The notes under the pieces are model-generated. The model searched no databases. It worked only from the letters and a program-made list of their open reading frames with translations, and was not told where the DNA came from. From NCBI RefSeq assembly GCF_027257155.1, contig NZ_JAPWDU010000007.1:186001-250000 (forward strand): 64,000 bases of DNA, given 5' to 3'. Source of the stretch: Cerasicoccus sp. TK19100 (GTDB taxonomy: Bacteria > Verrucomicrobiota > Verrucomicrobiia > Opitutales > Cerasicoccaceae). Made by a program: the position numbers and the translations under genes. This document shows, in pieces, positions 1-6,657 of this stretch (position 1 is the stretch's first letter; each line of letters opens with the position of its first letter).

Positions 1-39
1 ACTGCCGCGACCGGAACCTAAAATGGCAACGCGAAACAT
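1..39 (-). CDS. purN: Phosphoribosylglycinamide formyltransferase (PurN), N-terminal fragment
   Basis: Only the first 13 codons lie in the window, on the minus strand from an ATG at 39; they read MFRVAILGSGRGS. This is the typical start of PurN/GART formyltransferases: a first beta strand followed by the SGxGSN phosphate-binding loop, of which SGRGS is visible. PurN adds a formyl group from 10-formyl-THF to GAR in purine synthesis. The ATG is five bases after the rfaE2 stop on the same strand, so it looks like the last visible gene of grpE-dnaJ-rfaE2-purN. The rest lies left of base 1. The call rests on a short motif plus the operon position; another Rossmann-type enzyme cannot be excluded. 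Confidence 0.55.
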   Translation of the reverse strand, partial: MFRVAILGSGRGS

Positions 40-44
40 AGATC

Positions 45-554
45 TTAAAAGGTTGTAGCGGCGGCGCTGATCTTGGCAATCAAAGACGTGGTGCTGTAGC
101 CCTGCAAAAATGGCATGAACTGGATGACGGCACCGCAGGCCTCCAGCGCGCCGCGTTCCTCGGGGTTGAGCGTTTCCAGCGTGTAGTCGCCAGCTTTGGC
201 GTAAACGTCGGGCTGGAGCGCCGCGATCTCGGCCGTCAGCCGCGGTGTGCCGAAGGTGACGAGCGTGTCGACAAAGTTCAGCCGCCCGAGCAAATACGCG
301 CGCTCCAACTCGCTCTGCACGGGGCGGGTTTCGCCCTTGAGCGCCTTGACACTGACATCGGAATTGATCGCGATGAACAGTGCATCGCCCAGTTTGGCGG
401 CCTCGCTCAGGAAGTAAACGTGCCCGGTGTGCAGCAGGTCGAAACAGCCGTTGGTCAGCACGACCCGTTTGCCCTCGGCGCGCAGCGTTTCGCGGCGCTC
501 AATGGCGTCGCTCAGGCTGAGCAGGCGGGGATTGGGCAAGTCTTGGACGTTCAT
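45..554 (-). CDS. rfaE2: D-glycero-beta-D-manno-heptose 1-phosphate adenylyltransferase (HldE C-terminal-type, RfaE2)
   Basis: A stand-alone nucleotidyltransferase of 169 residues that transfers AMP from ATP to heptose-1-phosphate to give ADP-D,D-heptose, a precursor of the LPS inner core. The cytidylyltransferase signature [12 protein letters not shown] is at residues 34-45, with the HxGH nucleotide-binding motif at 42-45. [11 protein letters not shown] follows, matching the family's NSDxSVxxLKG. In E. coli this domain is fused to the kinase as HldE; here the kinase is a separate gene at 37672-38664, so the pathway is split across the window. The start codon overlaps the dnaJ stop by four bases (ATGA), suggesting translational coupling. 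Confidence 0.9.
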   Translation of the reverse strand: MNVQDLPNPRLLSLSDAIERRETLRAEGKRVVLTNGCFDLLHTGHVYFLSEAAKLGDALFIAINSDVSVKALKGETRPVQSELERAYLLGRLNFVDTLVTFGTPRLTAEIAALQPDVYAKAGDYTLETLNPEERGALEACGAVIQFMPFLQGYSTTSLIAKISAAATTF

Positions 555-1693
555 TCAAACCACTTCTTGGCTTTGTCGAAGAAGGACTTTTCCACCGGTT
601 CGTCGGCATCACCGCAGACTTCGGCAAAGTGCTCCAGTGCCGCTTTTTCATCGCCCGCGAGCTTCTTGGGCACCTCGATCTCGACGCGGACAATCTGGTC
701 GCCCACGTGGTTGCCGCGCAGGGAGGGCATGCCCTTGCCGCGCAGGCGGAACTTGGTGCCGCCCTGGGTGCCGGACGGAATCTTGAGCGAGGCGCGGCCG
801 GAAAGCGTCGGCACCTCGATGGAGCCGCCCAGCGCCGCGAGCGTGAACTTGATCGGGATCACGCAATAGAGGTCGTCCTCATGGCGCTCGAAAATGTCGT
901 GTTGCGCAATGTGAAGCGTCACGTAAAGATCGCCGTATGGGCCGCCCTGGCCACCGGCATTGCCGTTGCCGCGCGAACGCAGGCGCGAGCCGGTGTCCAC
1001 GCCGGGCGGGATGTTGAGCTTTACCTTGTGCGTTTTGACCTGCACGCCGTGGCCACGGCAGTCGTCGCAGGGGTTTTCAATGACGGTGCCCTGACCCTGG
1101 CAGGTCGGGCAGGCCTGGCGCACTTGAAAAAAGCCGCGGGAGCTAATTACCTGGCCGTGGCCGTTGCAAGTCGTGCACTTGGTGCGGGCGCTGCCGGATG
1201 CTGCGCCGGTGCCGCCGCACGAGCCGCAGTGCTCATGGCGTCGGTAGGAAATTTCTTTGGTGCAGCCTTCGGCCGCTTCTTCGAGGGAAATTTCCAGATC
1301 TTCGCCGAGGTTCTCACCTTGCGTGGGGCCGCCGCGCTGGCCACCGCCACCACCGAAGAATTCCTCGAAAATGCCGCCTCCGCCACCGCCGCCCTGCTGG
1401 CCGAAGAATTCGCGGAAGACGTCGAACGGGTCGTGGAATCCACCCGCGCCACCGGCACCGGCACCCGCGCCCTGAAAGGCAGCGTGACCGTAGCGATCGT
1501 AGGCGGCGCGCTTGTCGGGATCTTTGAGGGCCTCGTAGGCCTCGGAGACCTGCTTAAATTTTTCCTCAGCCTCGGGATTGTCCGGATTTTTGTCCGGGTG
1601 ATACTTCACGGCCATCTTGCGGTAGGCCTTTTTGATCTCCGCAGCGTCGGCGTCCCGGCTAACGCCGAGGAGCTCGTAATAATCTTCGGGCAT
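551..1693 (-). CDS. dnaJ: Chaperone DnaJ (Hsp40, type I)
   Basis: Co-chaperone that delivers unfolded clients to DnaK and stimulates its ATPase. The 380-residue protein has the full type I layout: a J domain with HPD at residues 32-34, a Gly/Phe-rich linker at about 75-125 with long glycine runs, and a zinc-binding region with four CxxCxGxG-type repeats ([32 protein letters not shown]). A C-terminal substrate-binding beta domain follows. It starts three bases after the grpE stop and overlaps rfaE2 by four bases, so it is part of a grpE-dnaJ-rfaE2-purN operon. No dnaK is present in the window. Confidence 0.97.
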   Translation of the reverse strand: MPEDYYELLGVSRDADAAEIKKAYRKMAVKYHPDKNPDNPEAEEKFKQVSEAYEALKDPDKRAAYDRYGHAAFQGAGAGAGGAGGFHDPFDVFREFFGQQGGGGGGGIFEEFFGGGGGQRGGPTQGENLGEDLEISLEEAAEGCTKEISYRRHEHCGSCGGTGAASGSARTKCTTCNGHGQVISSRGFFQVRQACPTCQGQGTVIENPCDDCRGHGVQVKTHKVKLNIPPGVDTGSRLRSRGNGNAGGQGGPYGDLYVTLHIAQHDIFERHEDDLYCVIPIKFTLAALGGSIEVPTLSGRASLKIPSGTQGGTKFRLRGKGMPSLRGNHVGDQIVRVEIEVPKKLAGDEKAALEHFAEVCGDADEPVEKSFFDKAKKWFE

Positions 1694-1696
1694 TGC

Positions 1697-2284
1697 TTAG
1701 GCGTCTTCGTTGGTTTCGGCCGGGCCGGAGGACACGACCACGGAGGCCGGGCGCAACAGGCGGTCGTTGAGCTGGTAGCCCACGCGCATGACCTTGATAA
1801 TGTGGTGGTCGGCAATCTCGTCGCTGGCTTCGTGGCCTACGGCTTCGTGCTGGTGGTGGTCGAACTCGTCGCCCGGGGCCGGGGCCACCTGGGTGAGGCC
1901 GCGCTGTTCCAAGATCTGGTTGATCTGGGTGACGATGAACTCGAAGCCCTTGGCGACGTCGGCACCGCTCTGGGCCTTGGCCGCATGTTCGAGGCCGATC
2001 TGGAAGTTGTCGATGGCCGGCAGAAGGTCTTCGATCACGCCGGACTCGACAGCCTTGCGCAGGTCGTCCTTTTCACGGGCGACGCGGCGGCGGTAGTTGT
2101 CGAGGTCGGCCACGGCGCGCAGCGTCTTGTCCTTCTGGGCCTGCAAATCGGCCTGAAGCTGCTCAATCTGCGCAAGCAGTGCGCCCACGCCGTCGTCGTC
2201 CGCAACTTCGGTGGTGTCGGTGTTCTCGACTTCCGGATTCTCGGGTTGTTCTTCGTTGACTGGTTTTTCGGTGTCGCTGCTCAT
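1697..2284 (-). CDS. grpE: Nucleotide exchange factor GrpE
   Basis: GrpE releases ADP from DnaK in the Hsp70 cycle. The 195-residue protein has an acidic, poorly ordered N terminus (about 1-33), a long coiled-coil helix (about 34-80), and the conserved core reading DNYRRRVAREKDD and LLPAIDNFQIGL. The beta-rich C-terminal head includes VMRVGYQLNDRLLRPASVVV, close to the family signature VxxGYxxxxRxLRPAxVxV. It is the first gene of the minus-strand operon with dnaJ. I looked for a CIRCE operator in the upstream 170 bases and did not find one, so heat-shock control is not evident from the sequence. Confidence 0.96.
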   Translation of the reverse strand: MSSDTEKPVNEEQPENPEVENTDTTEVADDDGVGALLAQIEQLQADLQAQKDKTLRAVADLDNYRRRVAREKDDLRKAVESGVIEDLLPAIDNFQIGLEHAAKAQSGADVAKGFEFIVTQINQILEQRGLTQVAPAPGDEFDHHQHEAVGHEASDEIADHHIIKVMRVGYQLNDRLLRPASVVVSSGPAETNEDA

Positions 2285-2460
2285 GGCTGGAAAATTGGAA
2301 AACCGCCTAATTTAACCGAAAACACCGTAATTCAAAGGGTTTTTTTGTTCCCATGGAAAAAAGGAGGTCGTTTGGGGCTGAAGCTGGGCGTGAGAGGCAT
2401 TTTTTGGCCCGCGAAGTCACGTGAAGCGCCGATTTTGGGTGCCTAAAAACGCGTTTAGTG

Positions 2461-2603
2461 AGTTTGGAGTGCGCCAGCCCTCTGGCGCTTTCGCATTTTG
2501 GGTGACGCTGAAAAACTGAAACCAGAGCATTATTTTGCTCGATGTATACATTTAGACTGCCCTGAAAATCCTAAAGCGCCAGAGGGCTGGCGCACTCCAA
2601 ACT
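2461..2603. repeat. Paired palindromic intergenic element (REP/BIME-like)
   Basis: Bases 2461-2491 and 2573-2603 are perfect 31-base reverse complements, separated by 81 bases. Each arm also contains its own hairpin: GCGCCAG-CCCT-CTGGCGC in the left arm (2471-2488), mirrored in the right arm. Two hairpins in head-to-head orientation is the architecture of REP pairs (BIMEs) and of small MITE-like elements. It lies in the 368-base gap upstream of grpE and downstream of the deaminase gene, both on the minus strand, so it may also end the deaminase transcript. The rest of the gap (2285-2460, 2604-2652) shows no gene. Confidence 0.8.
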
Positions 2604-2652
2604 TGTCTCGCGAAGCGATTGTAAGCCGGGTTATTGCAAAAGTCTAACCTGC

Positions 2653-3117
2653 CTACACCCCAATATCTTCGTTCCAGAGCTCGGGCTTGGCGGCGATGAA
2701 GTCGCGCATCATCTGCTTGCATTCCTCGCTTTCGAGGTGGATGAGCTGCACGCCGTTTTGGCGGAGGGTGTCCTCGGCTCCCATAAAGGTTTCGTTCTCG
2801 CCGATGATGACGAGCGGGATCTTGTAGAGCAGAATCGCGCCCGTGCACATGGGGCAGGGGGAGAGGGTGGTGACGATGAAGCTGTTTTGGTAGTCCTTGG
2901 CGCTGAGGCGACCGGCGTTTTCCAGTGCGTCCATCTCGCCATGGAGCACGGAGCTGCCCTTTTGGATGCGCTGGTTGTGGCCGCGCCCAACGATCTCCGG
3001 ACCTTGGTCGGTCAACCTGACGAGCACCGAGCCAATGGGAATGCCGCCCTCGGCCAAGCCTCGGCGGGCTTCCGCAATGGCGGCGTCGAGAAAGGGCTGA
3101 TAGTCGATGTCGGACAT
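2653..3117 (-). CDS. Cytosine deaminase of the fungal Fcy1 type (CDA fold)
   Basis: A zinc-dependent deaminase of 154 residues. The zinc ligands and catalytic acid are seen as HGE at 59-61 and SPCPMC with cysteines at 88 and 91. The spacing, total length and C-terminal run ending in ELWNEDIGV are very close to yeast cytosine deaminase Fcy1 as I remember it (about 158 residues, ending in a W-x-EDIG motif). The likely reaction is cytosine to uracil in pyrimidine salvage. Most bacteria use the unrelated amidohydrolase CodA for this step, so a fungal-type enzyme is notable. A related nucleoside or guanine deaminase is the main alternative. It is 12 bases from the next upstream gene's stop codon. 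Confidence 0.82.
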   Translation of the reverse strand: MSDIDYQPFLDAAIAEARRGLAEGGIPIGSVLVRLTDQGPEIVGRGHNQRIQKGSSVLHGEMDALENAGRLSAKDYQNSFIVTTLSPCPMCTGAILLYKIPLVIIGENETFMGAEDTLRQNGVQLIHLESEECKQMMRDFIAAKPELWNEDIGV

Positions 3118-3129
3118 GGTGGGCGGAGG

Positions 3130-3891
3130 CTAGTAGTTGCTGTAGGAGTCGAGCTTTACCCGCAGATCGGTTGAGTAATATTCGTCTTCCTTCATCTTCA
3201 TGACGACATCCAGCGCGCGCTCGTAGCGGGTGTTGTTGGTGTCGATGTGCGTCACCTCGCCCTTGGAGTTTTTAATCACGACGATGTAACCGGCGTCCTC
3301 CCAGCCAAATTCGTAGTCCGAGAGCTCGGACTTGTAATTGTTAAACTTGTAGGGCGAGCCCTGGACGTAGGTGGTTTGTTTGCGGGGAAGGTTGACCGTC
3401 TTTTCGGTGACGGAAGTGACCTCCAGGCTGTTCTTGTATTTGGTATGCCGGGCGAAGCAAACGAGGCGCACCTTGCAGTCAGTGTAGCTCTGATAAAGGT
3501 CGTCATTGACGATCTCGATCACCGGTTCGAAAAAGTAGTCGTCGTCGTCGCTGTAAGAGCTGTTGTATTGCGATTCCTTTTTGCGGTTGGACTTAAAGCT
3601 GAACTCCAGATCCACATCGGGTTTGAGAATTTCTTTCTCCTTTTGCTGCTCTTTCCACCAGTCGCGGACCTCGCGCTGATCCTTGAAGCTAAGGTTGTTG
3701 ATCGGGATGTAAAACTTCCGCTGGTCGACCTCACGCTTGACGTGGATGCTCTCCTGGCCGCGGTAGTCGGTGACTTCCAGCAGCTCGACCTCGATCGAGG
3801 CCCCGTCCTGATTGGTGAGGGTGCGGGTGTCGGCGCGGCAAAGGGAGATGGTGCCGAGCACGAGCAGTAAGGTGGTGAGTGTTTTGTTCAT
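3130..3891 (-). CDS. Secreted protein with SHD1-like N-terminal region
   Basis: A 253-residue protein, taking the ATG at 3891; an in-frame GTG at 3900 would add three residues and neither has a clear Shine-Dalgarno. It begins with a Sec signal peptide (MNKTLTTLLLVLGTISLCRA, cleavage probably after Ala-20). The next part (RTLTNQDGASIEVELLEV, then FYIPINNLSFKDQREV) looks like the SHD1-type beta domain found in many secreted Verrucomicrobia and Planctomycetes proteins. The remainder is charged, rich in Tyr, Asp and Lys (including SYSDDDDYFFEP), and I do not recognise it. Expected in the periplasm or outside the cell; function unknown. Confidence 0.6.
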   Translation of the reverse strand: MNKTLTTLLLVLGTISLCRADTRTLTNQDGASIEVELLEVTDYRGQESIHVKREVDQRKFYIPINNLSFKDQREVRDWWKEQQKEKEILKPDVDLEFSFKSNRKKESQYNSSYSDDDDYFFEPVIEIVNDDLYQSYTDCKVRLVCFARHTKYKNSLEVTSVTEKTVNLPRKQTTYVQGSPYKFNNYKSELSDYEFGWEDAGYIVVIKNSKGEVTHIDTNNTRYERALDVVMKMKEDEYYSTDLRVKLDSYSNY

Positions 3892-4011
3892 AGCTAACAC
3901 GTATTAATGGTCAATGATTCGACCATCATAATAGATGAAAGTTCAATGGAAATCGATTACAATTTCCTAGCAAGATTGCAACGGCGCGCCCATCAGGCAC
4001 TTTTGCCGGCT

Positions 4012-4779
4012 CTAAAGCTGCGCCTTACCGTGGACTGCGCGGACGATGGCCCCGCCGAGTCGGTTGTCGGCGATGGCGTCGTGGAGCTGCGTGTAGAGCG
4101 AAAGCATGTGCTCGTAAAAGCCTTCCGGGGTCGATTCCTTGATGGCCTCCTCGGCGTCTTTGGTGCGTTCGACTAGCTTGCCATACCAGTCGGCAAAGTG
4201 TGGGTGCAGCGGCTCGATGGTGAACAAGCGCCAGCCGTTCTCGGCCAAAAGGCGCTCGATCTTGTCGAGTCTTAAGGGATTGGGGAGGAACGGTTTGCCG
4301 TTTTCCATGATGGGGTTACTGGCGTAGCCGCCGCGGTCCACGTAGTCGAAAATGGCAAACTTGGACTCGTGCGAGGCCACGTGGGACAGCGTTTGCAGCG
4401 CCGCTGCCTGGTCGTCGAAGGCGTAAAACGCGTTGAAGCTGACGAGCAGGTCGAAGCGCTCCTTGAGGACGAGGGAGGAGTCGACAACGTCCGTGTGGAT
4501 GAAATTGCAGCGCTTGTAATGCTCGTTGGCATAGATGACGGATGGGTGGCTGCGGTCGATGCCGGTCACCTCGCCCCAGCCCTGCTGGCGGATGTAGTCG
4601 GCCGTCGCGCCGAGGCCGCTGCCAACGTCGAGCACTTTGGCCGATGGGTCGCGGGGCAGCTTTTTGAAGACCATGTCGATGGCTTCTGAATCGCCGGCGT
4701 GAGCATAGTCTGCTTCGCGCACGAGGCTGAGGGCCTTTTTGCCCGCGAGGCTGTTCATTTCAATCGGAGTATCCGCCAT
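4012..4779 (-). CDS. SAM-dependent methyltransferase, class I
   Basis: About 255 residues from the ATG at 4779 (MADTPIEMNS); the frame stays open further upstream but would overlap the SUI1 gene, so the shorter form is chosen. Motif I is clear (AKVLDVGSGLGATADYI, the SAM-binding glycine loop), followed by an acidic residue at the end of strand 2 (VTGIDRS). The later FDLLVSFNAFYAFDD region matches motif IV. The C-terminal half is helical and of no recognised subfamily. No substrate can be named. It lies about 118 bases after the SUI1 gene on the same strand. Confidence 0.75.
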   Translation of the reverse strand: MADTPIEMNSLAGKKALSLVREADYAHAGDSEAIDMVFKKLPRDPSAKVLDVGSGLGATADYIRQQGWGEVTGIDRSHPSVIYANEHYKRCNFIHTDVVDSSLVLKERFDLLVSFNAFYAFDDQAAALQTLSHVASHESKFAIFDYVDRGGYASNPIMENGKPFLPNPLRLDKIERLLAENGWRLFTIEPLHPHFADWYGKLVERTKDAEEAIKESTPEGFYEHMLSLYTQLHDAIADNRLGGAIVRAVHGKAQL

Positions 4780-4897
4780 AAGCTTTCTACCAATGCGCAA
4801 ACCGCGCACGGTGTAAAGCTTACGCATTTGCCGCCTGTAAAATTGCGTCTCCGCCATTGCCACGACGTGGCAATCAAGGATGCAACGGCACGTTGCC

Positions 4898-5296
4898 TCA
4901 GCCGCCGACGCGGACGACGCGATAGCCGCGCTGGGCGAGCTCGGGCTCGACGGCATCGCGGACGTCGCCCTGTAGCTCCACGGTCTTGCCCTGGACTTTG
5001 CCGCCGCAGCCCAGGCGCGTCTTAAAGTGTTTAAGCATCGCATCGAGCTCCTGCGGGCCGGTGGTGTTCATGCCTTCGCCGGAAATAATGGTAACCACTT
5101 TTCCGCCACGCCCGCCTTTCTGGCGTTGCAGGTCCACGCGGCCACGTTTCTTGACTTTGGCCGGAGCGGGGGTGGGCTTGGGCGCGGGGGCTGGTTTCTT
5201 CGGGGCATCGGGCAGGCCTTCACCGCTCAGTGCGCCAAATGGGTTGGCGTCCAGGCCGTTGCCGCCGTCGGTGGAAATACGTTGTTTCTTGGACAT
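4898..5296 (-). CDS. SUI1/eIF1-family translation factor (YciH-like)
   Basis: The C-terminal 80 residues form a SUI1 domain: RGRVDLQRQKGGRGGKVVTI, then the TRLGCGGKV loop and VELQGDVRDAVEPEL, closely matching bacterial YciH and archaeal/eukaryotic eIF1. In eukaryotes this domain checks start-codon fidelity on the small ribosomal subunit; the bacterial role is less settled. The N-terminal 50 residues contain a Pro/Ala/Lys-rich linker (KKPAPAPKPTPAPAKVKKR) and look disordered. At 132 residues it is slightly longer than E. coli YciH because of the linker. Bases 5297-5470 downstream of its start hold no gene; they are G-rich on the plus strand. Confidence 0.88.
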   Translation of the reverse strand: MSKKQRISTDGGNGLDANPFGALSGEGLPDAPKKPAPAPKPTPAPAKVKKRGRVDLQRQKGGRGGKVVTIISGEGMNTTGPQELDAMLKHFKTRLGCGGKVQGKTVELQGDVRDAVEPELAQRGYRVVRVGG

Positions 5297-5470
5297 TGGG
5301 AAAAGGGGAGTTCGGGAGTTGTGGGTTGTGAAGTTTTGTGTCCTGAAGCTGGTGAGTTGGAGGACAGGTTGAAGGTGTTGCTTGAGGTCAGTTAGTTTGC
5401 ATACATGCGAACGCTAAGCGCAGGGGGTGACAGCAATAGCGGGCGTTCCCTGCTGTTAATGTGTCATGCC

Positions 5471-6181
5471 TCATCTCTTTATTGCTCTGAAGCATAGAAA
5501 TCCTGGTGAATTTGATAGATGATTGTACTCAGCTTCATCATGTTTTCTGAACTCATCCGTTGGTGTTGGCTCCAAAACTTCATCGAGATCAAAACCTGCC
5601 CTTATTAGGGGGTTGATCATCTCCTGAAGTGGCCTTCGATATGAGGTTACAACCACCGGTTCATCAAATCCTCTCCATTCTAGCTCTGTTTTTTTAACGG
5701 AGAAATAGTTTTCACCTGATCTAATGCGGTAGTCGGATGACGGGTGTTCGACCGAGAAAACCAGGATACCGCCTTTTGCTAAGACTCTAAAGAACTCTCT
5801 GAAGATCGCTTCCCAGTTTCGAATATGGTCCAAGACGAGAGCGCATATGATGACGTCAAAGATGCCGTCCTCAAAGATGGGAATTCCGTTCTCCAAGTTT
5901 AACTCATGGAGCACCGCTTTGCTACCCAGCCGAGTCTTCGCATAATCCAGCATTGTAGGGCTTACATCAATGCCAACTGGATCAATTGCACCTAGTGCCA
6001 AAATTTCTTCCAGGTAGATGCCTGGACCACATCCAGCATCCAAAACACGTTTCCCTTCTAATTTTGGAAGAAGCGATAGCACTGCTGGTCGGTCATAGTA
6101 AGCGTTGTGAGGCTTTGTTTTTGCCCGTGCGTCATAGGATGCCGCAATCTTTTCATAGGCGTCTAGGGAAATTGGTTTCAT
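5471..6181 (-). CDS. SAM-dependent methyltransferase (Methyltransf_11 type), AT-richer than its neighbours
   Basis: A 236-residue class I methyltransferase. Motif I is KRVLDAGCGPGIYLEEIL; the acidic residue after strand 2 is in DPVGIDVSP; and the GIFDVIICALVLDHI stretch is motif IV. FREFFRVLAKGGILVFSVEHP matches post-motif III of small-molecule methyltransferases. The substrate cannot be deduced. The DNA is visibly AT-richer, with more A/T-ending codons than the GC-rich genes on both sides, which suggests recent acquisition. No mobile-element genes or target duplications were seen around it. Confidence 0.82.
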   Translation of the reverse strand: MKPISLDAYEKIAASYDARAKTKPHNAYYDRPAVLSLLPKLEGKRVLDAGCGPGIYLEEILALGAIDPVGIDVSPTMLDYAKTRLGSKAVLHELNLENGIPIFEDGIFDVIICALVLDHIRNWEAIFREFFRVLAKGGILVFSVEHPSSDYRIRSGENYFSVKKTELEWRGFDEPVVVTSYRRPLQEMINPLIRAGFDLDEVLEPTPTDEFRKHDEAEYNHLSNSPGFLCFRAIKR

Positions 6182-6263
6182 TCGATTTTTCGCTAACTAA
6201 TTTTTTGGATATATCTAGCGGCAATATTAGCGCGGTTGGATTTCTTTTGGGGCTCTTTTCATG

Positions 6264-6488
6264 CTACTTCCCCGAGCAACCGCCGGGGGGCATGTTCTCG
6301 GGTTCGTCTTTCAGGAAGGCCAGGGCCTTGCCGTAGCTGCGACGCTCCAAGAAGTGGGCCAGGCGCGGGGGCAGCTCGGCGGCGTGTGCGCGGTGGTAGG
6401 CGTCGAGGTCGCGGATGGTGTCCGCCACCGGCCGATCACGGGTTTCCAGTGATTCCAGATGCTTAACGAGGGTATCAAAATCGCTCAT
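6264..6488 (-). CDS. Small conserved-looking hypothetical protein
   Basis: A 74-residue soluble, mostly helical protein with many Arg, Asp and Leu residues and no membrane segment or known motif. The sequence LPPRLAHFLERRSYGKALAFL in the middle looks like a packed helix pair, and the C terminus is Gly/Pro-rich with a single Cys. Codon use matches the GC-rich chromosome, which supports it being real. It is divergent from sucA; the 169-base gap between them should hold both promoters. I do not recognise the family. Confidence 0.5.
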   Translation of the reverse strand: MSDFDTLVKHLESLETRDRPVADTIRDLDAYHRAHAAELPPRLAHFLERRSYGKALAFLKDEPENMPPGGCSGK

Positions 6489-6593
6489 GTTTTTGGCCTA
6501 ATAGCTTGCGGAATATCAGGCAGAAGTCTATCTCTACCTCTTCTTTACGTCGAAAAACCCTTTAATTAGACAGAATTTCAACGCCAGGCGTTC

Positions 6594-6625
6594 AGCATAT
6601 GGACGCCTATACATTTTTTGCCAAC
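6594..6625. promoter_or_regulatory. Small palindromes in the sucA leader region
   Basis: In the gap between the divergent small gene (start 6488) and sucA (start 6658), there is an AACGCC-A-GGCGTT palindrome, and its right half can instead pair with a downstream ACGCCT (AGGCGT ... ACGCCT). These overlapping, mutually exclusive pairings lie about 40-65 bases before the sucA ATG. They could be an operator or leader structure; nothing more specific can be said. Confidence 0.3.
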
Positions 6626-6657
6626 GCGGATAATTTCCCCTCTTAGCCCCTTACGCC

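Noticed and set aside
629-2446. A 605-codon plus-strand frame opposite dnaJ and grpE
   Set aside because: It is the antisense shadow of two certain genes in GC-rich DNA; its translation is Ala/Val/Gly-rich low-complexity sequence without motifs.
2285-2460. A CIRCE operator or heat-shock promoter before grpE
   Set aside because: I searched the upstream bases for TTAGCACTC-N9-GAGTGCTAA and close variants and found none.
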